Shown in pieces: positions 8,852 through 16,773 of a stretch of 64,000 bases of DNA. The stretch is from Caminibacter pacificus (GTDB lineage Bacteria > Campylobacterota > Campylobacteria > Campylobacterales > Nautiliaceae), in assembly GCF_003752135.1 (NCBI RefSeq), contig NZ_RJVK01000006.1, positions 1-64,000 on the forward strand. Reading direction: 5' to 3'. The notes below the pieces were generated by a model. That model had not been told where the DNA came from. It saw only the letters and a list, made by a program, of their open reading frames with translations, and ran no database searches. The position numbers and the translations under genes were made by a program. Every line of letters begins with the position of its first letter. Within the stretch, counting starts at the first letter, position 1.

Positions 8852-9565
8852 ATGATTTTAAAATTTCAAAATTTAGACGGCTCTTGGGAAAAAAGAAAAG
8901 TTGTTTTAGAAAAGAAAATAAAAGAAGAAACGGAAGATTTATATTTTCGTTATGCAATATTTTCTTTAATTATTATCTTTATTGCATTACCGGATAATCT
9001 TTTTAATTTTATTCCGTTCTTAGATAAAGTAGTGTTTGGTATTAAAGTTGTTTTATTTATTATTCTTTATAGAAAAATAGATAGCCTTTTATTTACGACT
9101 GAAAGGATAAAAATAAAAAACGAAGAAGAAAAAACTTTTTATCTTAACAAAGTTAGTTTTTTTACTTATTTTAGAAAGAAATACCCTTTAGTATATTTCT
9201 TTAATATGTTTTACATATTCGTAATGCTTACGAGCTTTAATTTTTATGGACTTATGTTGTTTTTATCTATTATAATTATTGGCGCTCTTTTTTATAAATT
9301 TAAGTTACCTATTAAATATCTAAGTTATTTTATTTTTACTATTTTTTCAGTTTATCTGATAGCGACTTTTTTGTTTGTGTTAAATACGGGATTAATTAAC
9401 GCACTCGAAATACTTATTAATATAAGTGTTACACTTATAACGTTTTCGTTATTCTTATACATTAACCTTTATATATTCTATGAATATCAGATGAGTAATG
9501 TTTATATGCTTAAGGATAAAGAAATCTTATATTATGTAAATGTAAAGGAGGAAGAAAATGAGTAA
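8852..9565 (+). CDS. Polytopic membrane protein of unknown function (237 aa)
   Basis: The start at 8852 fits AAAGG six bases upstream; the TTG two codons earlier is too close to it. Five or six hydrophobic helices are visible between residues of about 30 and 215, with charged K/E-rich loops and termini. No family recognised. The end overlaps the start of the next gene by eight bases, so the two membrane proteins are coupled. Confidence 0.55.
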   Translation: MILKFQNLDGSWEKRKVVLEKKIKEETEDLYFRYAIFSLIIIFIALPDNLFNFIPFLDKVVFGIKVVLFIILYRKIDSLLFTTERIKIKNEEEKTFYLNKVSFFTYFRKKYPLVYFFNMFYIFVMLTSFNFYGLMLFLSIIIIGALFYKFKLPIKYLSYFIFTIFSVYLIATFLFVLNTGLINALEILINISVTLITFSLFLYINLYIFYEYQMSNVYMLKDKEILYYVNVKEEENE

Positions 9566-10208
9566 AATTACAATTACACCTGAGCTTATAGAAAAAACTT
9601 TATCAGAATACGCAAAAATTAACAATCAGATTGTTAAAGAATTTGCAAATAACGATAAAGTTGTTATAAAAAAGCTTACTGAAGAACTTGACGTAAATAA
9701 ACAAAAAGAAAAATTCAGATTCTATTTACTTATTACTATTTTGTTAATCGTTCTTGATTATGTTCTTAATGCCGATTCATTTTTTATCTATGTCGCTATC
9801 ATCCCGGGATTAATTGCGTTATATAGACTTACAGCCATTAAAAATGCGAAAAGAGCATCGAAAAATGAGGCTTTATTAAAAGAAAAAATTAGAGAATTTT
9901 TTGAAAACTCTCAGGAATACGAAAGACTATTAGAATCAATTCAAGTATATGCTTCTATTCCGCCAAATAAAAAAGTTATTGAAAATTACGGGGTTATTTC
10001 TGCCGTTGATATTGAGGATTTAAAAGAAGAAGCGGCAAGAAAAGGAGCAAACGCAATTATAAACTTCTCAGACAATCGCCAAGTTGTCTCAAAAACAAGT
10101 TCCATAGGAAGTCACGTATATTCCACAGAGGTGACGAGAGGAGAAGTGCACGGCGAGGCGGTATTTTTAGTTGATGTAGATGTTAAAGAAGAAGGTAAAG
10201 ATGATTGA
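9558..10208 (+). CDS. Membrane protein with a YbjQ-like C-terminal domain (216 aa)
   Basis: A helical N-terminal region is followed by two membrane helices (about 52-90), a coiled segment and a small C-terminal domain. That domain contains ARKGANAIINFSDNR and a later GEVHGEAVFLVDV, a pattern resembling the YbjQ/UPF0145 heavy-metal-binding-like fold (GANAVV...GTAV). The assignment is from pattern only. AAAGGAGGAAG precedes the ATG. The stop overlaps the next gene start within ATGATTGA. Confidence 0.5.
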   Translation: MSKITITPELIEKTLSEYAKINNQIVKEFANNDKVVIKKLTEELDVNKQKEKFRFYLLITILLIVLDYVLNADSFFIYVAIIPGLIALYRLTAIKNAKRASKNEALLKEKIREFFENSQEYERLLESIQVYASIPPNKKVIENYGVISAVDIEDLKEEAARKGANAIINFSDNRQVVSKTSSIGSHVYSTEVTRGEVHGEAVFLVDVDVKEEGKDD

Positions 10209-10809
10209 GAATGCAATAAAAAGACTCCAAGAAGCTTATAAACAAGGGCTTATAATATATCCGAGAGTCGATAACGATTATCTGAGGGGCACCCCTTATG
10301 CTTTTTTTCCGCATCCGCCTCTAAGAGTGTTTGACGAGTTTAGCACGCCCTTAAAAGAAAAGGTTTATCCGCTTGATAAAGATACGTTATTGTTGTATCT
10401 GTGTAATAAAAGAATTATTAAAGCCTCAATTGCTCAGGCAATGTACAATTTTGCCGACAAAATATTTGACAATAACTTAGAAGTTAAGAAAGAGCTTGAA
10501 AACGATATAAAGCACAGAAACAAAGAATATCATAACTTCTTAAGCGAAAATTCATTAACACCAAGCAGTTTTTATGCTAAATACTTCTTTGCTCCAAGAC
10601 CTTTTTATACTTATAAAATAAAAAATAAAAAACTTAAAAAACCCGAGCCGGAAAAAGACTTTATGAAAACAAAAACAAAGATAATCGACTATGAGCTTGA
10701 ATTTAAAGAAAGAAAAAACTTTTTTGAGGCATTGGAGGATTTTCAGAATAGAAGACGCTTACAAAAGTATCTATTGCGTCCTTCATTAAAAATGCTAAAT
10801 GATTGTTAG
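10201..10809 (+). CDS. Stand-alone type IA topoisomerase tyrosine-domain-like protein (202 aa)
   Basis: The start at 10201 is preferred over upstream in-frame codons because GAAGG lies just before it. Residues 5-24 read like the active-site helix and loop of type IA topoisomerases (RLQEAYKQGLIIYPRVDN; Y20 equals the DNA-linking tyrosine of TYPRTDS). A PHPPLR segment and a TLLLYLCNKR segment follow, matching the HPPIRPT and LYxLIxKR positions of complete enzymes. TOPRIM and the other domains are absent. A separate TOPRIM-only protein is encoded at 35140-35757. It could be an inactive regulator, a decoy, or half of a split enzyme. Confidence 0.55.
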   Translation: MIENAIKRLQEAYKQGLIIYPRVDNDYLRGTPYAFFPHPPLRVFDEFSTPLKEKVYPLDKDTLLLYLCNKRIIKASIAQAMYNFADKIFDNNLEVKKELENDIKHRNKEYHNFLSENSLTPSSFYAKYFFAPRPFYTYKIKNKKLKKPEPEKDFMKTKTKIIDYELEFKERKNFFEALEDFQNRRRLQKYLLRPSLKMLNDC

Positions 10810-10814
10810 TAAGT

Positions 10815-10908
10815 GAGTCGGGCAAGCGTTTGAGTGTGTAAATAAGAAAACACACAAGAGTGCGACAAGAGGGAACGCAATGCGGTGAAGGGGGCAAGTA
10901 GCCGCAAT
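10815..10908 (+). other. GC-rich structured island, candidate ncRNA or element remnant
   Basis: This stretch is much richer in G and C than its surroundings. GTGTGT at 10834-10839 pairs with ACACAC at 10850-10855, and TGCGG at 10881-10885 with CCGCA at 10902-10906. It lies directly after the topoisomerase-fragment gene and has no reading frame with a ribosome site. The rest of the gap to 11042 is AT-rich with nothing recognisable. Confidence 0.35.
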
Positions 10909-11042
10909 ATATTAAAAATTTTATGTTCTTCGATAAGTTAATAATTTTCTGTGTAAATTTATCCCAGTGTTATTTTATGTTGTGTCAGGTTTAAAATAAA
11001 TACAAATTTTTCCATTTTACTTCTGTTTTGCTTCTTTTTTGC

Positions 11043-11071
11043 TTGACATAGTTATTAAAATTGTTTATAAT
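11043..11071 (+). promoter_or_regulatory. Consensus promoter TTGACA-17-TATAAT
   Basis: TTGACA at 11043-11048 and TATAAT at 11066-11071 with a 17-base spacer. It should start a transcript near 11078 that carries a long, structured leader before the KH-domain gene. Confidence 0.9.
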
Positions 11072-11103
11072 ACTCTTATTAAAACTCTTGATAAGGATGA
11101 GAG

Positions 11104-11127
11104 ATGGCTGAAAATACAATAAAATAG
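11104..11127 (+). CDS. Seven-codon leader peptide
   Basis: ATG at 11104, preceded by AAGGATGAGAG, opens MAENTIK and a TAG stop. It sits between a consensus promoter and a 15-bp hairpin, the layout of a translated leader that controls a downstream gene. No codon is repeated in a way that names an amino-acid signal. Confidence 0.4.
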   Translation: MAENTIK

Positions 11128-11138
11128 AGTAGAGTGGG

Positions 11139-11172
11139 CTTAATTAAGGACTTTGAAAAGTCTTTAATTAAG
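11139..11172 (+). promoter_or_regulatory. 15-bp stem-loop in the leader of the KH-domain gene
   Basis: CTTAATTAAGGACTT at 11139-11153 pairs with AAGTCTTTAATTAAG at 11158-11172 through a TGAA loop, with one G-U pair. No T-run follows, so it is not a simple terminator. It ends 12 bases before the AAGGGG ribosome site and is a likely control element, perhaps bound by the RNA-binding protein encoded next. Confidence 0.6.
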
Positions 11173-11193
11173 CTGATTAAAAGGGGATAGAAT

Positions 11194-12516
11194 ATGTATC
11201 TTTTAAGAAAAGAAAAAAAAATAGATAATAAATTATTAGAGATTGTTTCAGAGTTTAAAAAAATAGAAAAAGAAAAAATAACAGATGTTAGGGTAGTTTC
11301 TACAAACTATTACCCTATTTCAAAAGAAAAAATTGAAAATGTTAATGTAAAAGAAATAATTGTTGAGTGGGTAGATAACACAAAAATGATAATGATCGGT
11401 GAATATAACAATTTCTACGGGATTAAATTTGTATTATCCCTAATTGAAAAAGAGGGGGATAATCTTTTAGAAAAAGACGGCGACTTTTATCTTTTAAGCA
11501 AAAAAAACAAAGAAAAATTAAAAGAATATGCCCTTAAAAAAATAAGAAAAGGACTTACTGATGAAGTAAAAAATAAAATTGCAAAAAACATTGCGGATTA
11601 TCCTGTTTCTTTTACAATTAACCTTAATACTTTTGAGTATATTATTAAATATCATCCGGTAGATAACTATTGCGGAGATGAGTGGAGGGGAGGGGATTGT
11701 TTAAGAAGTGTAGTAGATGATAAAGTTGTTAAAGAGGATAAAGGGCTATTAAAAATAGAAGATTTTTATCCTTTATTTACCCTCGAAGAAATTATGCAAT
11801 TTTTAACTCCTTTAGGGAGAAAAAGGGCTTTAAGTATTAAGCCTGAAGAATTAAAAAAAGATAAAAAATTATATAAATATGCACTCTCTTTAATAAAAAA
11901 AAGCGCACAGGAGGATTATAAAAAATATATACAATATTTACTTAGAAAAAAAGAAGAAAAAAACACAATAAAAGCCTTTGAAGCTTATAGAGCTTTAAGA
12001 AAAGAAGGTATTAAAATTGAGAAAAATGAAAAATTTGAAAAGTGTTTAAAAGCCAAAAGTTTTTTAATACAAAATGGAGGAAACTATTTTGTTACAGATG
12101 ATTTATTTTCTAATAGCTACGGAGAAATTTTAGAATGTTTTGAAGATGATGTTTTTCTCTTAAAGGATGCACTTAAAAGAATTGATAACAAATTAAAAAA
12201 TACAATTATCGAAAATATTTTAAAAGAACTTAATCTTAAAAAAAATCAAAATTATTTTGTATGCGATAATAAATGGAGAGAACTTGAAGTATTAAAGGAA
12301 TTAAATATTCTAAATATTAAACAATATGAAGCACAACTAAGTAAAAAATTTGATTTAAGATTTTACATTGTCATAAATGATATTAATAATCCTGAATTTG
12401 TAAATAAAACTAATTACGCAACGGGAACATTGATAGGAAAGGGTGGCAGCAGAATAAAAGAGATTGCAAAAGAAATAGGAGTAAAATTTATTAAGTTAGT
12501 AAAGGAGGTAAAATGA
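11194..12516 (+). CDS. KH-domain protein of unknown role (440 aa)
   Basis: The C-terminal 40 residues form a KH RNA-binding motif: TGTLIGKGGSRIKEIAKEIG with the GxxG loop at G415-G418. The rest is lysine-rich and helical, with no recognised enzyme motif; a CGDEWRGGDC segment near residue 168 has two cysteines. KH domains bind short single-stranded RNA or DNA. The gene follows a consensus promoter, a tiny leader peptide and a strong hairpin, so feedback on its own mRNA is plausible. It overlaps the next gene by four bases (ATGA), so the two proteins are made together. Confidence 0.65.
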   Translation: MYLLRKEKKIDNKLLEIVSEFKKIEKEKITDVRVVSTNYYPISKEKIENVNVKEIIVEWVDNTKMIMIGEYNNFYGIKFVLSLIEKEGDNLLEKDGDFYLLSKKNKEKLKEYALKKIRKGLTDEVKNKIAKNIADYPVSFTINLNTFEYIIKYHPVDNYCGDEWRGGDCLRSVVDDKVVKEDKGLLKIEDFYPLFTLEEIMQFLTPLGRKRALSIKPEELKKDKKLYKYALSLIKKSAQEDYKKYIQYLLRKKEEKNTIKAFEAYRALRKEGIKIEKNEKFEKCLKAKSFLIQNGGNYFVTDDLFSNSYGEILECFEDDVFLLKDALKRIDNKLKNTIIENILKELNLKKNQNYFVCDNKWRELEVLKELNILNIKQYEAQLSKKFDLRFYIVINDINNPEFVNKTNYATGTLIGKGGSRIKEIAKEIGVKFIKLVKEVK

Positions 12517-12992
12517 GTGAATATAGTGTAATTCTAAACCTTACGCAACATAATGCAACAGAAGAACAAAAAAAAGCGGGGGTAATTGATTTACCTTCTG
12601 CTTATCAAGAGAAATTAAAAGCTCTTTTAACTTTTAATGAACTTCCACAATGTGAGGAAGTTCAAAAAAGAGCAAGAGAAATATATGATTTGGTTATCGA
12701 ATTTTGCCTTGATGAAAACTCTCCTGTGAGAGATGAGGTAAAAAGTATGATAACAGGAGAAATAAAAGAAGATAAATTGTATTTAGATGAGAATGAATTT
12801 AAAAAACTCAATATTGCTTTTATGATAGGCGGTGCCTTGTGGCTAATGAAGCCTTTAGTAGAAGAGCTTGAAAATATTGGAACTCCTTTATTTGCCTTTA
12901 CCAAAAGAGTTGTAGAAGAGGTTAAGAAAGAAGACGGCAGTATTGAGAAAAAAGCTATTTTTAAACACGAGGGATTTGTCACTGCTTGTTAA
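12513..12992 (+). CDS. Conserved mobile-element protein with NLTQH and IGGA motifs (159 aa)
   Basis: The N-terminus NLTQHNATEEQKKAGV and the central MIGGALWLMKPL, then FAFTKR and KHEGFV, resemble a small family that I associate with phages and plasmids. I cannot state its function. It has no membrane segment. Coupling to the KH-domain gene suggests a joint role, possibly acting on nucleic acid. Confidence 0.55.
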   Translation: MSEYSVILNLTQHNATEEQKKAGVIDLPSAYQEKLKALLTFNELPQCEEVQKRAREIYDLVIEFCLDENSPVRDEVKSMITGEIKEDKLYLDENEFKKLNIAFMIGGALWLMKPLVEELENIGTPLFAFTKRVVEEVKKEDGSIEKKAIFKHEGFVTAC

Positions 12993-13045
12993 AATGCTTT
13001 TCAGTAAAACTTTTTTAACAAAAAAAAAGAAAAAGGAGCTAAAAA

Positions 13046-13288
13046 ATGATTTTTTCGCTTAACAAAGTAACAAAAACGATTTCTCACCACAAAGAGACTT
13101 GCCGTGAGGTTGTCTCTTTTTTAAGAAAACACGGACTCTCTTTAACCGAGTTTAAAGAAAAAAGAGACGGGGTTGAGGTTGGAAAAAATCAACTTTGGAT
13201 AGAAGAAACCCACTTCTCAAAACGCCTTGCCGACTTTTTCTTTAACGGCAAGGATTATGGTAAGCTTTATTGCTCTAAATGCTTTTAA
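13046..13288 (+). CDS. Small protein of unknown function (80 aa)
   Basis: AAAAAGGAGC precedes the ATG. The protein is basic, rich in H, F and K, with a C-terminal CSKC pair. Codon use has more C and G than its neighbours, and a GC-rich hairpin region follows directly, so gene and island may have arrived together. No family recognised. Confidence 0.5.
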   Translation: MIFSLNKVTKTISHHKETCREVVSFLRKHGLSLTEFKEKRDGVEVGKNQLWIEETHFSKRLADFFFNGKDYGKLYCSKCF

Positions 13289-13296
13289 ATTAAATA

Positions 13297-13395
13297 AAGC
13301 GGCGCGGAGCTTGGAGTAAGTTGCGTCTTGGGCAGATAAGTTGCGTAGCGACTTCGCGCCGCCCCGGGCGACTTGTGCGCCCGGTCATCAGGGCG
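13297..13395 (+). ncRNA. GC-rich multi-hairpin element, candidate structured RNA
   Basis: In DNA of otherwise very low GC this 100-base stretch is strongly GC-rich and highly paired. GCGGCGCG at 13299-13306 pairs with CGCGCCGC at 13355-13362 and the stem extends inward three more pairs. CCGGGCG at 13364-13370 pairs perfectly with CGCCCGG at 13378-13384. AAGTTGCGT occurs twice within the first stem. No clear promoter precedes it, so it may be the 3' end of the KH-domain transcript. It is not a tRNA. Confidence 0.45.
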
Positions 13396-13433
13396 AGAGA
13401 TAAAAACTTCTTGACTTTCCCTTTTTAATTTTT

Positions 13434-13465
13434 CTCCTCTAAAATAGAAAAGTTATCCCTATAAT
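13434..13465 (+). promoter_or_regulatory. Box promoter 2 (DndC-like gene)
   Basis: CTCC at 13434-13437, seven bases, TAGAAAAGTT at 13445-13454, five bases, TATAAT at 13460-13465. Transcription would begin about ten bases before the start codon, giving a very short leader. Confidence 0.85.
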
Positions 13466-13480
13466 TTTTAAAAAAAGGAA

Positions 13481-15280
13481 ATGCGTTTGACTGATTATAG
13501 GGATATAATACAAAATATCAAAAACGTAGTAGCTGATTTTTTGCAAAAAGATTATGCTATTTCTGTTGCTTTTAGTGGTGGCAAGGATAGCACTTTAACA
13601 CTTATTTTGTTTTTTGAGGCTATAAAAGAATTTCCGCTTCAGTTTTTAGAGAATAAGAAAATAAGCATTAATTTCTCCGATACCTTAATGGAGTTGCCGC
13701 AATATGAGATATATGTCATAGAAACCCTTAAAAAAATTGAAGAATATATACAAAAGCAGGGCTGGAATATAAAACTCAATAAAATCAAACCTGAACGAAA
13801 ACACAAGTTTTTTAACTTAATACTCGGAAAAGGGCAAACGCTCCCGAGACGAGACTTCCGATGGTGCACGGATAGATTAAAGATATTGCCTCAGGAGAAA
13901 CTTGAGGATATGGAAGAGAAAAAATTAACGATTATAGGAGCAAGGAAAGAGGAGTCAAATGATAGAAAAAAAAGACTTGAGAAGAATAGTTCGGAAGAAA
14001 ATAAATATATAAAGAAAGTTAATGACAATAAATATCTTTTTGCTCCTATTGAAGATTTAAAACTTGAAGACGTTTGGGAGGGAATTTTTCTTTTTTCTCA
14101 AAATTCTTTCCAAACAGACCCACAGGAATGGATTAATTTTACAGACATCTATAATCTTTACAAATCCGCCACAAGCAATAAAGATTTGTATCCTGATGCG
14201 CGCTTTGGTTGTTGGTTGTGCCCTTTGGTAAAAAAAGACCAAACCTTAATGAATTTAGTTGAAAAATATCCTCAATATCAACCTCTATTGGAATTTAGAG
14301 ATTTTATTATGAGTTATCAAACGATATGGAGTAAAAGTCCTCATTTGCCCCCTCTTAGGGACATATATAATCATCGTAATTTTAAGGTAAATTTATACAA
14401 AATAAAAAATCATCGTCAAGGTATGATTTCTCCCGGAGGTTATTCTCTTGAAACAAGAATTATGTTTTACGAAAAATTATTGACCACTTTAAAAGAAGTA
14501 AAAAATTTAGATAAAAAATTTCCTCTTAAAGTTTATTTGGATGAAGAAGATATTAAATATATTCAAGAGATTTGGTTTTTTGAGGGAGACTATAATTTAA
14601 CTGCTTATAAAAAAGCTAAGGAAATTTTAGAAATTGATATTAACTATACAAATCTCTCAAAAGAGGTTCGCTTTTATAAACAATTTTTGTATTTATATAC
14701 TCATTATTACTGCCCTTATAAGGCAGATGAAGCAAGTTTTTCTGATATAAGAGATGAAATTCTTATTATGAAAGAATTTGTAAAGATTAATAAAATAGAT
14801 ATTAAAGAAATAGATTTAATGGATAAAGTTTATTTTGGAGATTTAATCCATTCATATGCTACCGCAAGAAAGTTTATATTTGAAGAGTTAAGAGAAAAAG
14901 GTGTGTATTTTAGTGATTCGTCATTTGAGTATAAAATTGCTGAAGAATGGTTTAGGGATGAAATAAGTTTTTGGGTTTTTGAATACCTACACCGCAAGGG
15001 ATATGTAAAATTTGTAGAAGACAAAATAAGACCTGATTCTCTCGAGAGATTTTATAATGCTCTTGAATTTATGAAGGTTGCTGACTCTGTAGAGGCGGTT
15101 GAAGAGAATCCTTTTTTAACAATTGAGGAAAAAATTGAGTTTATGGAACTTAACAGAGAGGGAATTAATAACTACAAAATATATCTTGAGAAGATAGAAA
15201 AATACTTTGACGAATTATATGCCGAGAAAAATGAGGAGCAAGAATATCCAAAAATTTCTCAACTTTCTCTTTTTAGCTGA
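13481..15280 (+). CDS. DndC-like PAPS-reductase-family sulfurtransferase with C-terminal clamp motif (599 aa)
   Basis: The ATP-pyrophosphatase loop SGGKDST is at residues 32-38. DndC-type signatures follow: SDTLMELP, LGKGQTLPRRDFRWCTDRLK (C129), GARKEES and RFGCWLC (C244, C247), whose cysteines would hold an iron-sulfur cluster. In dnd systems DndC activates sulfur for DNA phosphorothioation. DndB, DndD, DndE and a cysteine desulfurase are not seen nearby, so this is an orphan or uses host partners. The last residues are SQLSLFS: QLSLF fits the beta-clamp-binding consensus QL[SD]LF, unexpected in this family. The ribosome site almost touches the ATG, so TTG at 13487 may be the true start. BREX and related PAPS-reductase-like proteins are alternatives. 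Confidence 0.75.
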   Translation: MRLTDYRDIIQNIKNVVADFLQKDYAISVAFSGGKDSTLTLILFFEAIKEFPLQFLENKKISINFSDTLMELPQYEIYVIETLKKIEEYIQKQGWNIKLNKIKPERKHKFFNLILGKGQTLPRRDFRWCTDRLKILPQEKLEDMEEKKLTIIGARKEESNDRKKRLEKNSSEENKYIKKVNDNKYLFAPIEDLKLEDVWEGIFLFSQNSFQTDPQEWINFTDIYNLYKSATSNKDLYPDARFGCWLCPLVKKDQTLMNLVEKYPQYQPLLEFRDFIMSYQTIWSKSPHLPPLRDIYNHRNFKVNLYKIKNHRQGMISPGGYSLETRIMFYEKLLTTLKEVKNLDKKFPLKVYLDEEDIKYIQEIWFFEGDYNLTAYKKAKEILEIDINYTNLSKEVRFYKQFLYLYTHYYCPYKADEASFSDIRDEILIMKEFVKINKIDIKEIDLMDKVYFGDLIHSYATARKFIFEELREKGVYFSDSSFEYKIAEEWFRDEISFWVFEYLHRKGYVKFVEDKIRPDSLERFYNALEFMKVADSVEAVEENPFLTIEEKIEFMELNREGINNYKIYLEKIEKYFDELYAEKNEEQEYPKISQLSLFS

Positions 15281-15289
15281 CCTATGAAA

Positions 15290-15310
15290 TAGAAAAGTTA
15301 TTCCTATAAT
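15290..15310 (+). promoter_or_regulatory. Box promoter 3
   Basis: TAGAAAAGTT at 15290-15299, five bases, TATAAT at 15305-15310. It starts nine bases after the DndC-like stop, so the next gene can be expressed independently. The upstream CTCC is missing. Confidence 0.8.
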
Positions 15311-15332
15311 TTTTAAAAAAAGGAGCGACAAA

Positions 15333-16286
15333 ATGCCTTATCTACCAAAAGAAAAAATTGCTGAAATAAGAAAAGAACTTAAAAAAACCTTTCCGTTTAT
15401 AAAATTCTCTGTTAAACAAAAGCCAAAATCTTCCGGTGTTGATATAGTTATAAAAAGTAGTAAAAAAATAAACTTTGGCGATATGCTCGTTGGTGAGTTT
15501 TATCCAAAAAAAAGTATCAATCATTATTATATTATGCCTCGTTATTTTAATTCGTTTCCTAAGCAGGCTCTTATTTTGGAACAAATAAAAGAAATTGTTG
15601 CAAGAATAGGGGGATTAAAAACGGAATACGAAGATGTTGATTATGGAAGTGTTCCTACATTTTATTTAGCAATCTCCATAGGCTCTCTTAAAGAGCCGTA
15701 TATTTTTGAAGACGGATACCCTCTTAAAGTAGAACAGCTTATTCCACTTGAAAATATCCCGGTAGGTGAGAAAGTTTCGGAAGATGAAATAAGGCTTAAT
15801 AATCCAAATGCAATGAGGGTTAATTTCTTAAACGATTTAAACGCTTTTCTTACCGCAAATGGAATTAAATTTGGTGACCTTCAAATCAGTTTCTATACCG
15901 ACCCTGAACATAAAAGATTGATTTTTAAAGTGGATAATTATACTCACGCAAGGGAAAAACTCTTTGAGTTTTTAAATGATTTTCATTACAGATTAAAAAA
16001 CCCTACCGGAAATCAGGAATATATAGAACTTGATGATACTTATCTCGTTGCAGAATATAACTTAAAACAAGAAAAGAAAAAAATTGAGGAGGATATAAAC
16101 TATTTTTATTTAACTAAAGCATTTGGTTTTCTTAGAAAAGGAGAAATGATTGATTTAGAAGTTAAAAGACTTATAAACGATGTATTTTGGGATAATCAAA
16201 AACTAAGAGACGACCTCATCGAAAAAGTTGAAAGTTATCAAAAAAACAAACTTGAAAACTCAAACGGAATTTCACTTTCTCTCTAA
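15333..16286 (+). CDS. Unknown protein with C-terminal FYLT-like segment (317 aa)
   Basis: AAAAGGAGCG precedes the ATG. The protein is a mix of strands and helices with no membrane segment. Near residue 253, INYFYLTKAFGFLRKGEM is a divergent version of the FYLT module, and the protein ends GISLSL, resembling the S/P-[ST]-[LI] endings of its neighbours. It has its own box promoter. Function unknown. Confidence 0.55.
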   Translation: MPYLPKEKIAEIRKELKKTFPFIKFSVKQKPKSSGVDIVIKSSKKINFGDMLVGEFYPKKSINHYYIMPRYFNSFPKQALILEQIKEIVARIGGLKTEYEDVDYGSVPTFYLAISIGSLKEPYIFEDGYPLKVEQLIPLENIPVGEKVSEDEIRLNNPNAMRVNFLNDLNAFLTANGIKFGDLQISFYTDPEHKRLIFKVDNYTHAREKLFEFLNDFHYRLKNPTGNQEYIELDDTYLVAEYNLKQEKKKIEEDINYFYLTKAFGFLRKGEMIDLEVKRLINDVFWDNQKLRDDLIEKVESYQKNKLENSNGISLSL

Positions 16287-16299
16287 ACTCCCCCTTTTT

Positions 16300-16331
16300 C
16301 TCCTTTGCAATAGAAAAGTTTGTTTTATAAT
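16300..16331 (+). promoter_or_regulatory. Box promoter 4
   Basis: CTCC at 16300-16303, seven bases, TAGAAAAGTT at 16311-16320, five bases, TATAAT at 16326-16331. It serves the repeat protein and the FYLT gene behind it. Confidence 0.85.
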
Positions 16332-16359
16332 TGTCGCAGTAACTAAATAGGAGTAAAAA

Positions 16360-16752
16360 ATGTTATGTACTTATAACGGATTGGAAGTAATTCCAAACAT
16401 TAATTTAAAATTTGTAAAAAATTTTGCAAATCAAAAAGAGCTTGAAAGATATGCAAATAGCAATTGTGTTGAAATTAGAAAAGCCGTTGCAAGCAGCTAC
16501 AACGTTCCTGTGACTTTACTTGCAAAACTTGCAAAAGACCCTGACGTTGAGGTAAAAAAATCGGTAGCAATCAATCCGAATACACCAAGTTATATACTCG
16601 CAAAACTTGCAAAAGACCCTGATAGCGAAGTTAGAGAGTTAGTTTTGTATAATTTAAATACGCCAGAGTTTGTTATAAAACATCTTACAAACGACCCTGA
16701 TAAAAAAGTTAGGGAGGAGGCTAAAAGTATGCTTAGAATTTTAAATAGCTAA
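16360..16752 (+). CDS. Leucine-rich-variant (LRV/HEAT-like) repeat protein (130 aa)
   Basis: At least three tandem repeats of about 24 residues are visible from residue 40 on, with the pattern VRxxVAxNxNTPxxxLxKLAKDPDxE. This is typical of LRV or HEAT-like alpha solenoids that act as protein- or nucleic-acid-binding scaffolds. There is no signal peptide, so it is cytoplasmic. It shares a transcript with the FYLT protein behind it. Confidence 0.75.
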   Translation: MLCTYNGLEVIPNINLKFVKNFANQKELERYANSNCVEIRKAVASSYNVPVTLLAKLAKDPDVEVKKSVAINPNTPSYILAKLAKDPDSEVRELVLYNLNTPEFVIKHLTNDPDKKVREEAKSMLRILNS

Positions 16753-16773
16753 ATAGAAGTGAAAGGAGTAAAA

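Noticed and set aside
10855-10905. GTGCGAC sequence resembling the 5' end of a group II intron
   Set aside because: No reverse-transcriptase gene and no domain V hairpin were found in the following DNA, so the likeness is too short to support.
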